Assembly (NCBI RefSeq): GCF_030518195.1
Contig: NZ_JAULSC010000002.1
Location: forward strand, 186,001-250,000
DNA: 64,000 bases
Direction: 5' to 3'
DNA from: Nocardioides cremeus
GTDB taxonomy: Bacteria; Actinomycetota; Actinomycetes; Propionibacteriales; Nocardioidaceae
Of this stretch, positions 55,839 to 63,510 are shown one piece after another (position 1 is the first letter of the stretch; each line of letters opens with the position of its first letter). The notes under the pieces were generated by a model. The model was not told where the DNA came from and did no database searches. It was given only the letters and a program-made list of their open reading frames with translations. Made by a program: the position numbers and the translations under genes.

Positions 55839-57509
55839 GTGAGCACCACGCCGCGCAGCGCCGCCCTCGCCACCGTCGGTGGCTATACGCTGCTGACCCA
55901 GATCGGCGAGGGCGGCATGGGCGTGGTGCACCTGGCCCGGCGCCCCGGCGGCGACCGGGTGGCGCTCAAGGTGCTGCGCCCCCACGTCGTGGGTGGCGAG
56001 GAGGCCCGCCAGCGCCTCGAGCGCGAGGTCTCCTCGCTGTCACGGGTGCGCAGCCGGTGGGTCGCCGAGGTCATCGACGCCGACCCGTGGGCCGAGGTGC
56101 CCTACGTCGCCACCCGCTACGTGCCCGGGCTCTCGCTGCACGACCACGTCGTGGAGGAGGGCCCGATCGTCGGGCGCGACCTCGTCTGGTTCGCCGGCTG
56201 CCTGGCCGAGGGCCTGGCCTCGGTGCACGAGGTCGGGGTGCTGCACCGCGACGTCAAGCCCTCCAACGTGCTGATGGAGGGCCGCACCCCGATCCTCATC
56301 GACTTCGGGCTGGCCCGGGTCGCCGACGACCCCCGCCTGACCCACACCGGGTGGCTGATCGGCACCCCCGGCTACCTGGCCCCCGAGATCCTCTACGGTG
56401 ACGACGCCAGCACCGCCTCCGACGTGCACTCGTGGGCGGCCACCGTCGCCTACGCCGGCACCGGCCGGGCCCCCTTCGGGCGCGGCCCCTCGATGGCGGT
56501 GATGGACCGGGTGCGCCGCGGCGAGCACGACCTCGACGGGCTGCGCGGCGACCTGCACGACGTCGTCGAGGCCGCGCTCGACCCCGACCCCGAGCGGCGC
56601 CCCACGCTCGAGGAGATCCTGGTCTGGCTGCGCCCCCAGTCGACGCAGGTCCACCGTCGCCCGGTCGCCGGGCCGCTGCCCGAGGTGGTCGAGACCGCGC
56701 CGATGCGCGCCGCCGCCTGGCCCGAGGACGAGACCCGCGTCGAGGCCCAGCCGGTCGACTGGTCCGAGGACGGGCCCGAGGACTGGCCCGAGGAGGGTCC
56801 GCGCACCGCCGTGCTGCCCACCGAGCAGTGGTCCGACGAGCAGTGGGCAGACCAGCAGTGGGCCGAGCCGGCACCTCGGGTGCCGGCGGTCGAGCGGGTG
56901 CGCCGCGGCCTGCTCACCCTGGCCGGCGGGGTCGCCGTCGCGGTCGGCGTTGCCGCGGTGCCGTACGCCGGGCTCGCGCTGGTGCTGGTGGCCGTCTGGC
57001 TGCTGCGCAGCGGCTCGCTGGCCGCCAGCCGCGTGGGCGATCGCCGGCGGCTGCGCGGGCGGCGCTGGTACGACGCGCCCGTGGTGCTGGTGCGCGCGCC
57101 GTGGGACCTGCTGCGCTCCATCCCCTCCACGCTGGTGCTGCAGCTGTGGGCCCTCGGGCTGGCCGCCGCCGCGGGCCTGCTGGCCTACGCCGTGGCCGCG
57201 GGCACGACCGCGACGCTGCTCGCCGGGGCCGGCGCCCTGGTGGTCGGGCTGTGGTGGGGCCCGGGTGGCTCGCGGGTCCGCTCGCCCCTGGGACGCGTGG
57301 TGCGCCCGCTCTCGGCCGCCCCGGGCCGCTGGGTCGCGGGGCTGCTGCTGGTCACGGTGGCCGCCGGGGCGGCGGCGTACGTGCTCGACCAGCGGGGTCC
57401 GTGGTGGGTGCCGGCGCAGGACCAGCCGGTCGGATCGCGAGACGCCGCCCGTGAGGGTGTGGTCGGTGGCACACTCGACGGTGTGCAGCACGTCTCCATC
57501 ATTCGCTAG
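55839..57509 (+). CDS. Membrane Ser/Thr protein kinase
   Basis: 556 aa. Kinase domain about residues 15-265: IGEGGMGVVHLAR P-loop, VALK lysine, VLHRDVKPSNVL catalytic loop, LIDFGLAR Mg site, GTPGYLAPE activation segment end. An acidic Trp-rich linker follows (EQWSDEQWADQQWAEP repeats), then about five hydrophobic helices and a short C-terminus. No PASTA or other external sensor domain is present, unlike PknB. Its last nine codons also read as a possible cimA leader peptide. GTG start. Confidence 0.92.
   Translation: MSTTPRSAALATVGGYTLLTQIGEGGMGVVHLARRPGGDRVALKVLRPHVVGGEEARQRLEREVSSLSRVRSRWVAEVIDADPWAEVPYVATRYVPGLSLHDHVVEEGPIVGRDLVWFAGCLAEGLASVHEVGVLHRDVKPSNVLMEGRTPILIDFGLARVADDPRLTHTGWLIGTPGYLAPEILYGDDASTASDVHSWAATVAYAGTGRAPFGRGPSMAVMDRVRRGEHDLDGLRGDLHDVVEAALDPDPERRPTLEEILVWLRPQSTQVHRRPVAGPLPEVVETAPMRAAAWPEDETRVEAQPVDWSEDGPEDWPEEGPRTAVLPTEQWSDEQWADQQWAEPAPRVPAVERVRRGLLTLAGGVAVAVGVAAVPYAGLALVLVAVWLLRSGSLAASRVGDRRRLRGRRWYDAPVVLVRAPWDLLRSIPSTLVLQLWALGLAAAAGLLAYAVAAGTTATLLAGAGALVVGLWWGPGGSRVRSPLGRVVRPLSAAPGRWVAGLLLVTVAAGAAAYVLDQRGPWWVPAQDQPVGSRDAAREGVVGGTLDGVQHVSIIR
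57483..57509 (+). CDS. Possible cimA leader peptide inside the kinase 3' end
   Basis: GTG-started 8-residue frame MQHVSIIR in the same frame and with the same stop as the kinase. It contains Val and two consecutive Ile codons (ATC ATT, the second rare here). It is followed immediately by two hairpins, the second with a T run, ahead of an isoleucine-pathway gene. Translation from this GTG is unproven. Confidence 0.35.
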   Translation: MQHVSIIR

Positions 57510-57561
57510 CGCGCCGGGACCTCCCCGGCGCGCCAACCTCTCGTCCGCGAGAGGTTTTTTT
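57509..57561 (+). terminator. Double hairpin with T run before cimA (terminator/attenuator)
   Basis: Hairpin A: GCGCGCCGGG (57509-57518) with CCCGGCGCGC (57524-57533). Hairpin B: AACCTCTCG (57535-57543) with CGAGAGGTT (57548-57556), running into seven Ts (57555-57561). Hairpin B is a textbook intrinsic terminator 50 nt before the cimA ATG. Confidence 0.85.
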
Positions 57562-57611
57562 GTTGGACCAGCACCCCACCACGACCCCCACCCAGCAGCG
57601 GAGCAGCAGCG

Positions 57612-59210
57612 ATGGACCTCCACGGCGCCTTCCACGTCTACGACACGACCCTGCGCGACGGCGCGCAGCAGGAGGGGCTGAACCTGTCGGTCGCCGACAA
57701 GCTCGCGATTGCGCGCCAGCTCGACGGCCTGGGCGTGGGCTACATCGAGGGCGGGTGGCCGGGGGCGAACCCCAAGGACACCGAGTTCTTCCGCCGCGCC
57801 GCCGGCGAGCTCGACCTGCGCCATGCCCGCCTGGCCGCGTTCGGCGCCACCCGGCGTGCCGGAGCCCGGGCGGCCGACGACCCGCAGGTGGCCGCGCTGC
57901 GCGACAGCGGCGCCGGGGTGGTGACCCTGGTGGCCAAGTCGCACGACCGCCACGTCGAGCTGGCGCTGCGCACCACGCTCGAGGAGAACCTCGCCATGGT
58001 GCGCGACACCGTTGCCCACCTGCGCGCCGAGGGCCAGCAGGTCTTCCTCGACGCCGAGCACTTCTTCGACGGCTACCGCGCCAACCGCGACTACGCGCTC
58101 GAGGTGCTGCGCACCGCCTTCGAGGCCGGCGCCGAGGTGGCCGCGCTGTGCGACACCAACGGCGGGATGCTGCCGCCGTGGGTCTCCGACGTGGTGCACG
58201 ACGTCGTCGAGACGACCGGCGGGCGCATCGGCATCCACTGCCACAACGACACCGGCTGCGCGGTGGCCAACTCGCTGGCGGCCGTCGACGCGGGCGCGAC
58301 GCACGTGCAGGGCACCGTCAACGGCTACGGCGAGCGCACCGGCAACGCCGACCTCGTCACCGTCGTGGCCAACCTCCAGCTCAAGCTGGACCGGCAGGTG
58401 CTGCCGCCGGGGCTGCTGCGCGACGCGACCCGCATCGCGCACGCCGTCGCCGAGGTCACCAACATCGCGCCGGCCGCCCGCCAGCCCTACGTCGGCACCT
58501 CCGCCTTCGCCCACAAGGCCGGGCTGCACGCCAGCGCGATCAAGGTCGACCCCGACCTCTACCAGCACATGGACCCCCTCGGCGTCGGCAACGACATGAG
58601 GCTGCTGGTCTCCGACATGGCCGGGCGCGCCTCCATCGAGCTCAAGGGCAAGGAGCTCGGCTTCGACCTGTCGGGCGAGACCCCCGAGGCCAAGGCGCTG
58701 CTCACCCGCATCACCGAGCGCGTCAAGGTGCTCGAGGGACGCGGCTACACCTTCGAGGCCGCCGACGCCTCCTTCGAGCTGCTGCTGGTCGAGGAGGTCG
58801 AGGGCGAGCGGCCGTCGTACGTCGACGTGGAGTCGTGGCGCGTCATCACCGAGACCCAGCCCGGCCCGGGGGAGGAGGCGCTCTCGGAGGCGACCGTGAA
58901 GCTGCGGGCCGGGGGAGTGCGCTACGTCGTGGCGGGCGAGGGCAACGGTCCGGTCAACGCGCTCGACCACGCCCTGCGCTCCGCGATCGGCCAGGCCTAC
59001 CCCGAGGTCGCCCGGCTCGAGCTGGTCGACTACAAGGTGCGCATCCTCGACCAGGGCCACGGCACCGACGCCATCACCCGGGTGCTCATCGAGACCGCCG
59101 ACGGCGAGGGCTCGTGGGTCACCGTCGGGGTGGGGCACAACGTCGTGCAGGCCTCGTGGGAGGCGCTGCTCGACGCCGTCACCTTCGGGCTGCGCCGCCA
59201 CCACCGCTGA
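57612..59210 (+). CDS. cimA: Citramalate synthase
   Basis: 532 aa. HMGL-like TIM barrel starting VYDTTLRDGAQQEGLNLSV (metal/substrate motif), with HCHNDTGCAVANS and the GTVNGYGERTGNADL block, then the LeuA-type dimerisation/allosteric domain in the last ~150 residues. The GYGERTGN pattern and C-terminal form fit the CimA group, which makes citramalate from pyruvate and acetyl-CoA for isoleucine. It may instead be called 2-isopropylmalate/homocitrate synthase family. ATG preceded by GGAGCAGCAGCG, a weak ribosome binding site. Confidence 0.92.
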   Translation: MDLHGAFHVYDTTLRDGAQQEGLNLSVADKLAIARQLDGLGVGYIEGGWPGANPKDTEFFRRAAGELDLRHARLAAFGATRRAGARAADDPQVAALRDSGAGVVTLVAKSHDRHVELALRTTLEENLAMVRDTVAHLRAEGQQVFLDAEHFFDGYRANRDYALEVLRTAFEAGAEVAALCDTNGGMLPPWVSDVVHDVVETTGGRIGIHCHNDTGCAVANSLAAVDAGATHVQGTVNGYGERTGNADLVTVVANLQLKLDRQVLPPGLLRDATRIAHAVAEVTNIAPAARQPYVGTSAFAHKAGLHASAIKVDPDLYQHMDPLGVGNDMRLLVSDMAGRASIELKGKELGFDLSGETPEAKALLTRITERVKVLEGRGYTFEAADASFELLLVEEVEGERPSYVDVESWRVITETQPGPGEEALSEATVKLRAGGVRYVVAGEGNGPVNALDHALRSAIGQAYPEVARLELVDYKVRILDQGHGTDAITRVLIETADGEGSWVTVGVGHNVVQASWEALLDAVTFGLRRHHR

Positions 59211-59229
59211 CGGCGGGCGGAGCGCCGAC

Positions 59230-59361
59230 CCGGCTGGTTCGAACGAGCCGGCTCGCGGCGCCACTGCGCATGCCACCCTCGGTTCGCCGACCGCCCCACC
59301 ACGGTCCTGACGACCCTCACGCGACACGCCGGCGGCGGCGTGAGGGTCGTCAGGATGGTGC
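59230..59361 (-). repeat. Dispersed intergenic repeat, copy 2 (inverted relative to copy 1)
   Basis: Begins CCGGCTGGTTCGAACGAGCCGG (an imperfect palindrome), includes GCCGACCGCCCCACCACGGT, and ends with a perfect 17-bp hairpin CCTGACGACCCTCACGC/GCGTGAGGGTCGTCAGG then ATGGTGC. It occupies half of the 257-bp gap between cimA and the FMN reductase; the remainder should hold the promoter of the latter, but no clear elements are seen. Confidence 0.8.
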
Positions 59362-59467
59362 ACCTCGAGGAGTGCGACACCCTCGAGCTCGACGCTCGGT
59401 GACCGGCTTCACGCTCTGGCGCGCTCACCCCGGGAATGCCGCCGAGACATCGTTGGTTGAAGGTTGC

Positions 59468-60013
59468 ATGACCTCAACTCGTATCGCCGTCCTCGTCGGC
59501 AGCCTCCGTGCCGACTCCCTGAACCGCCGTCTCGCCGAGGGCCTGGTGGCCTTCGCGCCCGCAGGTGTCGAGCTCGAGATCGTCGACGGCCTGGGCGAGC
59601 TGCCCTTCTACAACGAGGACCTCGACGGCGAGACCCCGCCGGCCGCGGCCGTGCGCCTGCGCGAGACCGTCGGTGCCGCCGACCGCGTCCTGGTCGTCAC
59701 CCCCGAGTACAACGGCACCATGCCGGCCGTGCTCAACAACGCCATCGACTGGCTCTCGCGGCCCTACGGCGCCGGTGCCCTGGTGGGCACCCCGCTCGGT
59801 GTCATCGGCGCCACCCCGACGCCGTACGGCGGCCGCTGGGCGCACGCCGACGTCGTGCGTTCCGCCGGTGTGGCCGGCGCGACCGTCGTCGAGGACATCA
59901 CCGTGTCGCAGTCGGCCCTCGAGGTCGACCCGCTGACCGACCCCGAGGTGCAGGCCAAGCTGGCCGACGCCGTGCGTCGCCTCGTCGCGCACAGCGACGC
60001 CGCCGCGGCCTGA
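59468..60013 (+). CDS. NADPH-dependent FMN reductase-like flavoprotein
   Basis: 181 aa, flavodoxin-like. VLVGSLRADSLNRRLAEGL is the FMN-phosphate loop, and VVTPEYNGTMPAVLNNAIDWLSRP is the family signature. Related enzymes reduce FMN, azo compounds, chromate or quinones. Start is the ATG at 59468. Monocistronic by spacing. Confidence 0.91.
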   Translation: MTSTRIAVLVGSLRADSLNRRLAEGLVAFAPAGVELEIVDGLGELPFYNEDLDGETPPAAAVRLRETVGAADRVLVVTPEYNGTMPAVLNNAIDWLSRPYGAGALVGTPLGVIGATPTPYGGRWAHADVVRSAGVAGATVVEDITVSQSALEVDPLTDPEVQAKLADAVRRLVAHSDAAAA

Positions 60014-60029
60014 GTCTGGGTCCCGCCCG

Positions 60030-60824
60030 TCAGCCCGGCGGGCGGGTCAGCAGCACGTACCCGTAGTGCGTGTCGAGCTCGTCCCGCGGCACCAGCACGA
60101 GCGCGTGCGGCAACAGCCCCTGCTGGTCACAGAGTGTCCAGAAGTCGTGGATCGCGAAGGTCGTCCCGGCCACCCGTCGCCGGTAGTCGCGGCGACGCGT
60201 GGCTCCCGAGCGCGTGCCGTCGTCGTACTTGAACTGGATGACAGCTGCCCCGTCGTCGACGAGGAGCCGGCGGATCGTGCGCAGCACCCGCACGGCCGCC
60301 TCCCGGGACGCCAGCAGCTCGAAGACGTAGTAGGACACGACGAGATCGACAGTCCCCTCGTCGACCTCCCCGAGCGCCTGCTCGGGGGAGTCCACGCCGG
60401 TGAGCACCGTCCGCACGGTGCGGCCGGTGCGGTCGAGGACCTGGCGGCGGCACTCCTCGAGGCTGTCCCGTGAGATGTCCAACCCGATGAGCTCCTGGCA
60501 CAACGGGGCGAGGACGACCGCGTTCGCTCCTCCGCCGCAGCCCCACTCGAGGACCCGGCCCTCGGGGACGTCCCGGCCGAGCGCGGCCAGGAGGGTGCGG
60601 GTGATGGCCACCTGGGCAGGCCCCACCGAGGCCCACTTCTCGCCCAGTCCCGACTCCCAGTGGGAGTCGGCCGCCCAGCGCGGTGCAGCGGTGTCGGACC
60701 AGTACGCCGCCGCCTGCTCAGCCAGGCGTCGTGGCGACTGCGGGGGTCCCAACCGTGCTGCTGCCGCGCGGACGCGCCCCACCCCTGATCGGATCGTGCT
60801 GGCGCCTGGTCCCGTGCTTCGCAT
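60030..60824 (-). CDS. Class I SAM-dependent methyltransferase
   Basis: 264 aa. Motif I VLEWGCGGGANAVVLAPL, acidic motif II LIGLDISRDSLEECRR, motif IV DLVVSYYVFELLAS and RRLLVDDGAAVIQFKYDD. The N-terminal ~60 residues are Arg/Ala-rich with SPRRLAEQAAAYWSDTAAPRW. Substrate unknown. ATG 60824 has a G-rich stretch upstream; an in-frame TTG at 60887 is less likely. Confidence 0.85.
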   Translation of the reverse strand: MRSTGPGASTIRSGVGRVRAAAARLGPPQSPRRLAEQAAAYWSDTAAPRWAADSHWESGLGEKWASVGPAQVAITRTLLAALGRDVPEGRVLEWGCGGGANAVVLAPLCQELIGLDISRDSLEECRRQVLDRTGRTVRTVLTGVDSPEQALGEVDEGTVDLVVSYYVFELLASREAAVRVLRTIRRLLVDDGAAVIQFKYDDGTRSGATRRRDYRRRVAGTTFAIHDFWTLCDQQGLLPHALVLVPRDELDTHYGYVLLTRPPG

Positions 60825-60922
60825 GTCTGCCCCCCCTGGCGCCACGTTGTCACGGAGGAGGGCCCGCGAGACTGGTGGTCTGCTCAATATCGGGTACCGC
60901 GGTGTCCTGTCGGTCCCGGGGA

Positions 60923-60928
60923 TAGGTT
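60923..60928 (+). promoter_or_regulatory. Candidate -10 of the amidase gene
   Basis: TAGGTT, 6 nt before the ATG at 60935; leaderless arrangement. Confidence 0.45.
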
Positions 60929-60934
60929 CGGGGC

Positions 60935-62338
60935 ATGGCCGAGCTCCACGACCTGACCGCCCTCGAGCAGGGGGCGCTCGTCCTCCGCGGCGAGACGTCC
61001 CCGCTCGAGCTGGCCGAGCACTACCTCGACCGCGTCGAGCGGCTCGACGACGTCGGCGCCTTCGTGCACCACACCGCCGAGCAGGCCCGCGAGAGAGCCG
61101 CCGCCCTGGGCGACGTGCCGCCCGACGGCGCCGGCCCGCTCTGGGGTCTGCCCACCGCGGTCAAGGACCTCAACCTCACCGCCGGCGTCCGCACCGCCTT
61201 CGGCTCCGCCGCCTACGACGACTTCGTGCCCGAGGTCTCCGACGGCGTGGTGCTCGCCATGGAAGCGGCCGGGCTGGTGAGCCTCGGCAAGACCGCGACG
61301 CCCGAGTTCGGCTCGCCCTGCTACACCGAGCCCGAGGGGCACCCACCCGCCGTCACCCCCTGGGACCGCACCCGGATGGCCGGCGGCTCCTCCGGGGGCG
61401 CGGCGGCCGCGGTGGCCGCCGGCCTGGTGCCGCTGGCCCAGGGCTCCGACGGCGGCGGCTCGATCCGCATCCCCGCCTCCTGCTGCGGCCTGGTCGGCCT
61501 CAAGCCCTCGCGCGGCCGCATCAGCGGCTTCCCGATGTACGGCGACCCGATCGGTCTCGCCACCGCCGGCCCGATCGCTCGCACAGTCCGCGACGCCGCA
61601 GCCCTCCTCGACGTGCTGGCCGGGCCCCGCACCGGCGACCCCAGCTGGGCACCCGAGCCCGACGGCACCTTCCTCGACGCCTGCGACCGCGACCCCGGCC
61701 GGCTGCGGATCGCCCGATTCGCCCAGCCCGTCATCGCCGACACCCCCGTCGACGTCGAGTGCCTGACCGCCTGGGACGACGCCTCCCGGCTGCTCGAGGG
61801 CCTCGGCCACGAGGTCGTCGACGTGCCGGTGCCGATGAGTCGCGAGGCCGTCCCGGTCTTCCACACCTGCTGGGCGGTGCTGACCGCCATGTCGACCGCT
61901 CCCGCCGGCCGTGAGCACCTCCTGCGCCCGCTGACCCGCTGGCTCAGCGAGCGCGGCCGCGCCGTCTCCGGCCCCGAGCTCGGCCTGGCCATCGGGGCCA
62001 TGCGCCGCCACGCCGCTGAGGCGGTCCGGGCCCTCGCGGCGTACGACGCCGTGCTGACGCCGACGCTGGCGGCGCCGCCGCTGCCGGTCGGGGCGCTGCG
62101 CGACGACGCCGACCCGGCCGCCGACTTCGAGGCGCAGAAGCGGTTCACGCCGTGGACCTCGGCCTGGAACGTCACCGGCATGCCCGCGATCAGCCTGCCC
62201 CTGCACTGGACCCCCGACGGGCTGCCCGTGGGCGTGATGCTCGCCGGGCGGCCCGCCGACGAGGCCGCGCTGCTGGCGCTGGCCGCCCAGGTCGAGCAGG
62301 CCGCCCCCTGGCACGACCGCCGCCCGCCGGGGTGGTGA
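60935..62338 (+). CDS. Amidase (amidase-signature family)
   Basis: 467 aa. Catalytic Lys in GLPTAVKDLNLTAGV (about K76), cis-Ser and nucleophile Ser in AGGSSGGAAAAVA and GSDGGGSIRIPASCCG (about 151 and 175). It lacks GatA-specific features and no GatB/C partner is adjacent (the true gatCAB is at 10 kb), so a stand-alone amide or carbamate hydrolase is more likely; substrate unknown. Followed 4 bp later by the acetyltransferase gene. Confidence 0.92.
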   Translation: MAELHDLTALEQGALVLRGETSPLELAEHYLDRVERLDDVGAFVHHTAEQARERAAALGDVPPDGAGPLWGLPTAVKDLNLTAGVRTAFGSAAYDDFVPEVSDGVVLAMEAAGLVSLGKTATPEFGSPCYTEPEGHPPAVTPWDRTRMAGGSSGGAAAAVAAGLVPLAQGSDGGGSIRIPASCCGLVGLKPSRGRISGFPMYGDPIGLATAGPIARTVRDAAALLDVLAGPRTGDPSWAPEPDGTFLDACDRDPGRLRIARFAQPVIADTPVDVECLTAWDDASRLLEGLGHEVVDVPVPMSREAVPVFHTCWAVLTAMSTAPAGREHLLRPLTRWLSERGRAVSGPELGLAIGAMRRHAAEAVRALAAYDAVLTPTLAAPPLPVGALRDDADPAADFEAQKRFTPWTSAWNVTGMPAISLPLHWTPDGLPVGVMLAGRPADEAALLALAAQVEQAAPWHDRRPPGW

Positions 62339-62341
62339 GCC

Positions 62342-62866
62342 GTGTCCCGCCTGGTGCTCGCTCCCACGGCCCACGTCGGTGACGACCTGCTCGCCGGTGC
62401 GCGTGCCCTGATGGACCTGGCCTTCGACGACCTCGAGGACGACGACTGGGAGCACGCGCTGGGTGGCGTGCACGCGCTGGTCGTCGACGACGACCGGGTG
62501 CTCGCCCACGGCTCGGTGGTGCTGCGGAGGCTGCTGCACGCCGGACGAGCGCTGCGCTGCGGGTACGTCGAGGCGGTGGCCACCCACCCCGACCACCGGC
62601 GCCGCGGCCTGGCCGCCCGGGTGATGGACGCGCTCGAGGCGCTCGGCCCCGGCTACGACCTGATGGCCCTGGGAGCCTCCGACGAGGGGCTGGCCCTCTA
62701 CGCCGCCCGCGGGTGGGTGCCCTGGCGCGGGCCGACCTCGGTGCTGTCGCCCGACGGGATCCGGCGCACGCCCGACGAGGACGGCGCTGTCCTGGTGCTC
62801 GGCGCCGACGGCCTCGACCTCGACGGCGGGCTCACCTGCGACTGGCGCGAGGGCGACGTCTGGTAG
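62342..62866 (+). CDS. AAC(2')-like aminoglycoside 2'-N-acetyltransferase homologue
   Basis: 174 aa GNAT protein. Besides the acetyl-CoA loop ATHPDHRRRGLAARVMDAL, it shares the diagnostic AAC(2')-I blocks: DDDWEHALGGVHALVV, LLHAGRALRCGYVEAVA, LYAARGWVPWRGPTSVLSPDG, RTPDEDGAVLVL and the C-terminus CDWREGDVW. These match my memory of mycobacterial chromosomal Aac(2')-Ic. It may or may not give resistance; mycobacterial members have housekeeping roles proposed. GTG start, 4 bp after the amidase stop. Confidence 0.87.
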   Translation: MSRLVLAPTAHVGDDLLAGARALMDLAFDDLEDDDWEHALGGVHALVVDDDRVLAHGSVVLRRLLHAGRALRCGYVEAVATHPDHRRRGLAARVMDALEALGPGYDLMALGASDEGLALYAARGWVPWRGPTSVLSPDGIRRTPDEDGAVLVLGADGLDLDGGLTCDWREGDVW

Positions 62867-62877
62867 CCGCGGCGACC

Positions 62878-63492
62878 TCAGTCGTCGCCGAGACCGCGGG
62901 CGTGCAGCGCGTCGCCGGTCTCGTGCGCGCGCGCCACCACGCGCACCACGAACGGGGTCACGTAGGCCCGCGGGTGCCCGCCCAGCCCCCGCGCCCGGGC
63001 CGCGTCCCGGGTCTCCAGCGCCAGGGTGACGGTGCCGGGCAGGGCGCCGATCGCCATCGAGAAGGTCAGCGCCACCCGCTCGGGGTCGACCCCGACCCGC
63101 CGCAGCGGGCCGACCCACCGCACGATCGCGTCGAGCATCGCGTTGACCGAGGTCGTCGAGCTGAGCACGATCGCGGCCAGGGCCAGCGCCAGCAGGTCGA
63201 CCAGCGTCTCCACCGCCTTCGCCGGCCCGTCGATCCACCACTGGAACGCCGAGACCACCAGCGCCAGCACCAGGATCATCCGCGCCGCGCGCAGCAGGGT
63301 GGCCAGGTCGGTGCGGGCCACCAGCGCGGCCAGCAGGGCCAGCCCCAGCCACACCCACGAGGCGGGCATCGAGCGCACCAGCACCACCGAGAGGCTGAAG
63401 AGCGCCAGCGCGGCCAGCTTCACGCCCACCGGCAGCCGGTGCAGGAGCGTCTCGCCGGGCCGGTAGACGCCGACGGTCACGGCGCCGCTCAT
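62878..63492 (-). CDS. ECF transporter T component (CbiQ/BioN-like), second module
   Basis: 204 aa, about five membrane helices starting at GVKLAALALFSLSVVLV. The coupling motifs are ALETRDAARARGLGG and HETGDALHARGLGDD, the paired Ala-Arg-Gly elements. Shorter than the cobalamin-locus T protein and similar in size to BioN. It begins 18 bp after the ATPase gene. No S component follows in the window, so the substrate is open. Confidence 0.88.
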   Translation of the reverse strand: MSGAVTVGVYRPGETLLHRLPVGVKLAALALFSLSVVLVRSMPASWVWLGLALLAALVARTDLATLLRAARMILVLALVVSAFQWWIDGPAKAVETLVDLLALALAAIVLSSTTSVNAMLDAIVRWVGPLRRVGVDPERVALTFSMAIGALPGTVTLALETRDAARARGLGGHPRAYVTPFVVRVVARAHETGDALHARGLGDD

Positions 63493-63510
63493 CGGCTGCT
63501 CATCGGCGGG

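Noticed and set aside
55839..57509. PknB-type PASTA kinase
   Set aside because: No PASTA repeats; the C-terminal part is several hydrophobic helices.
60825..60887. N-terminal extension of the methyltransferase to a TTG
   Set aside because: ATG 60824 has a G-rich site upstream; the extension shows no motif.
60935..62338. Amidase as a second GatA
   Set aside because: No gatB or gatC next to it, a full gatCAB exists at 10 kb, and GatA-specific blocks are missing.
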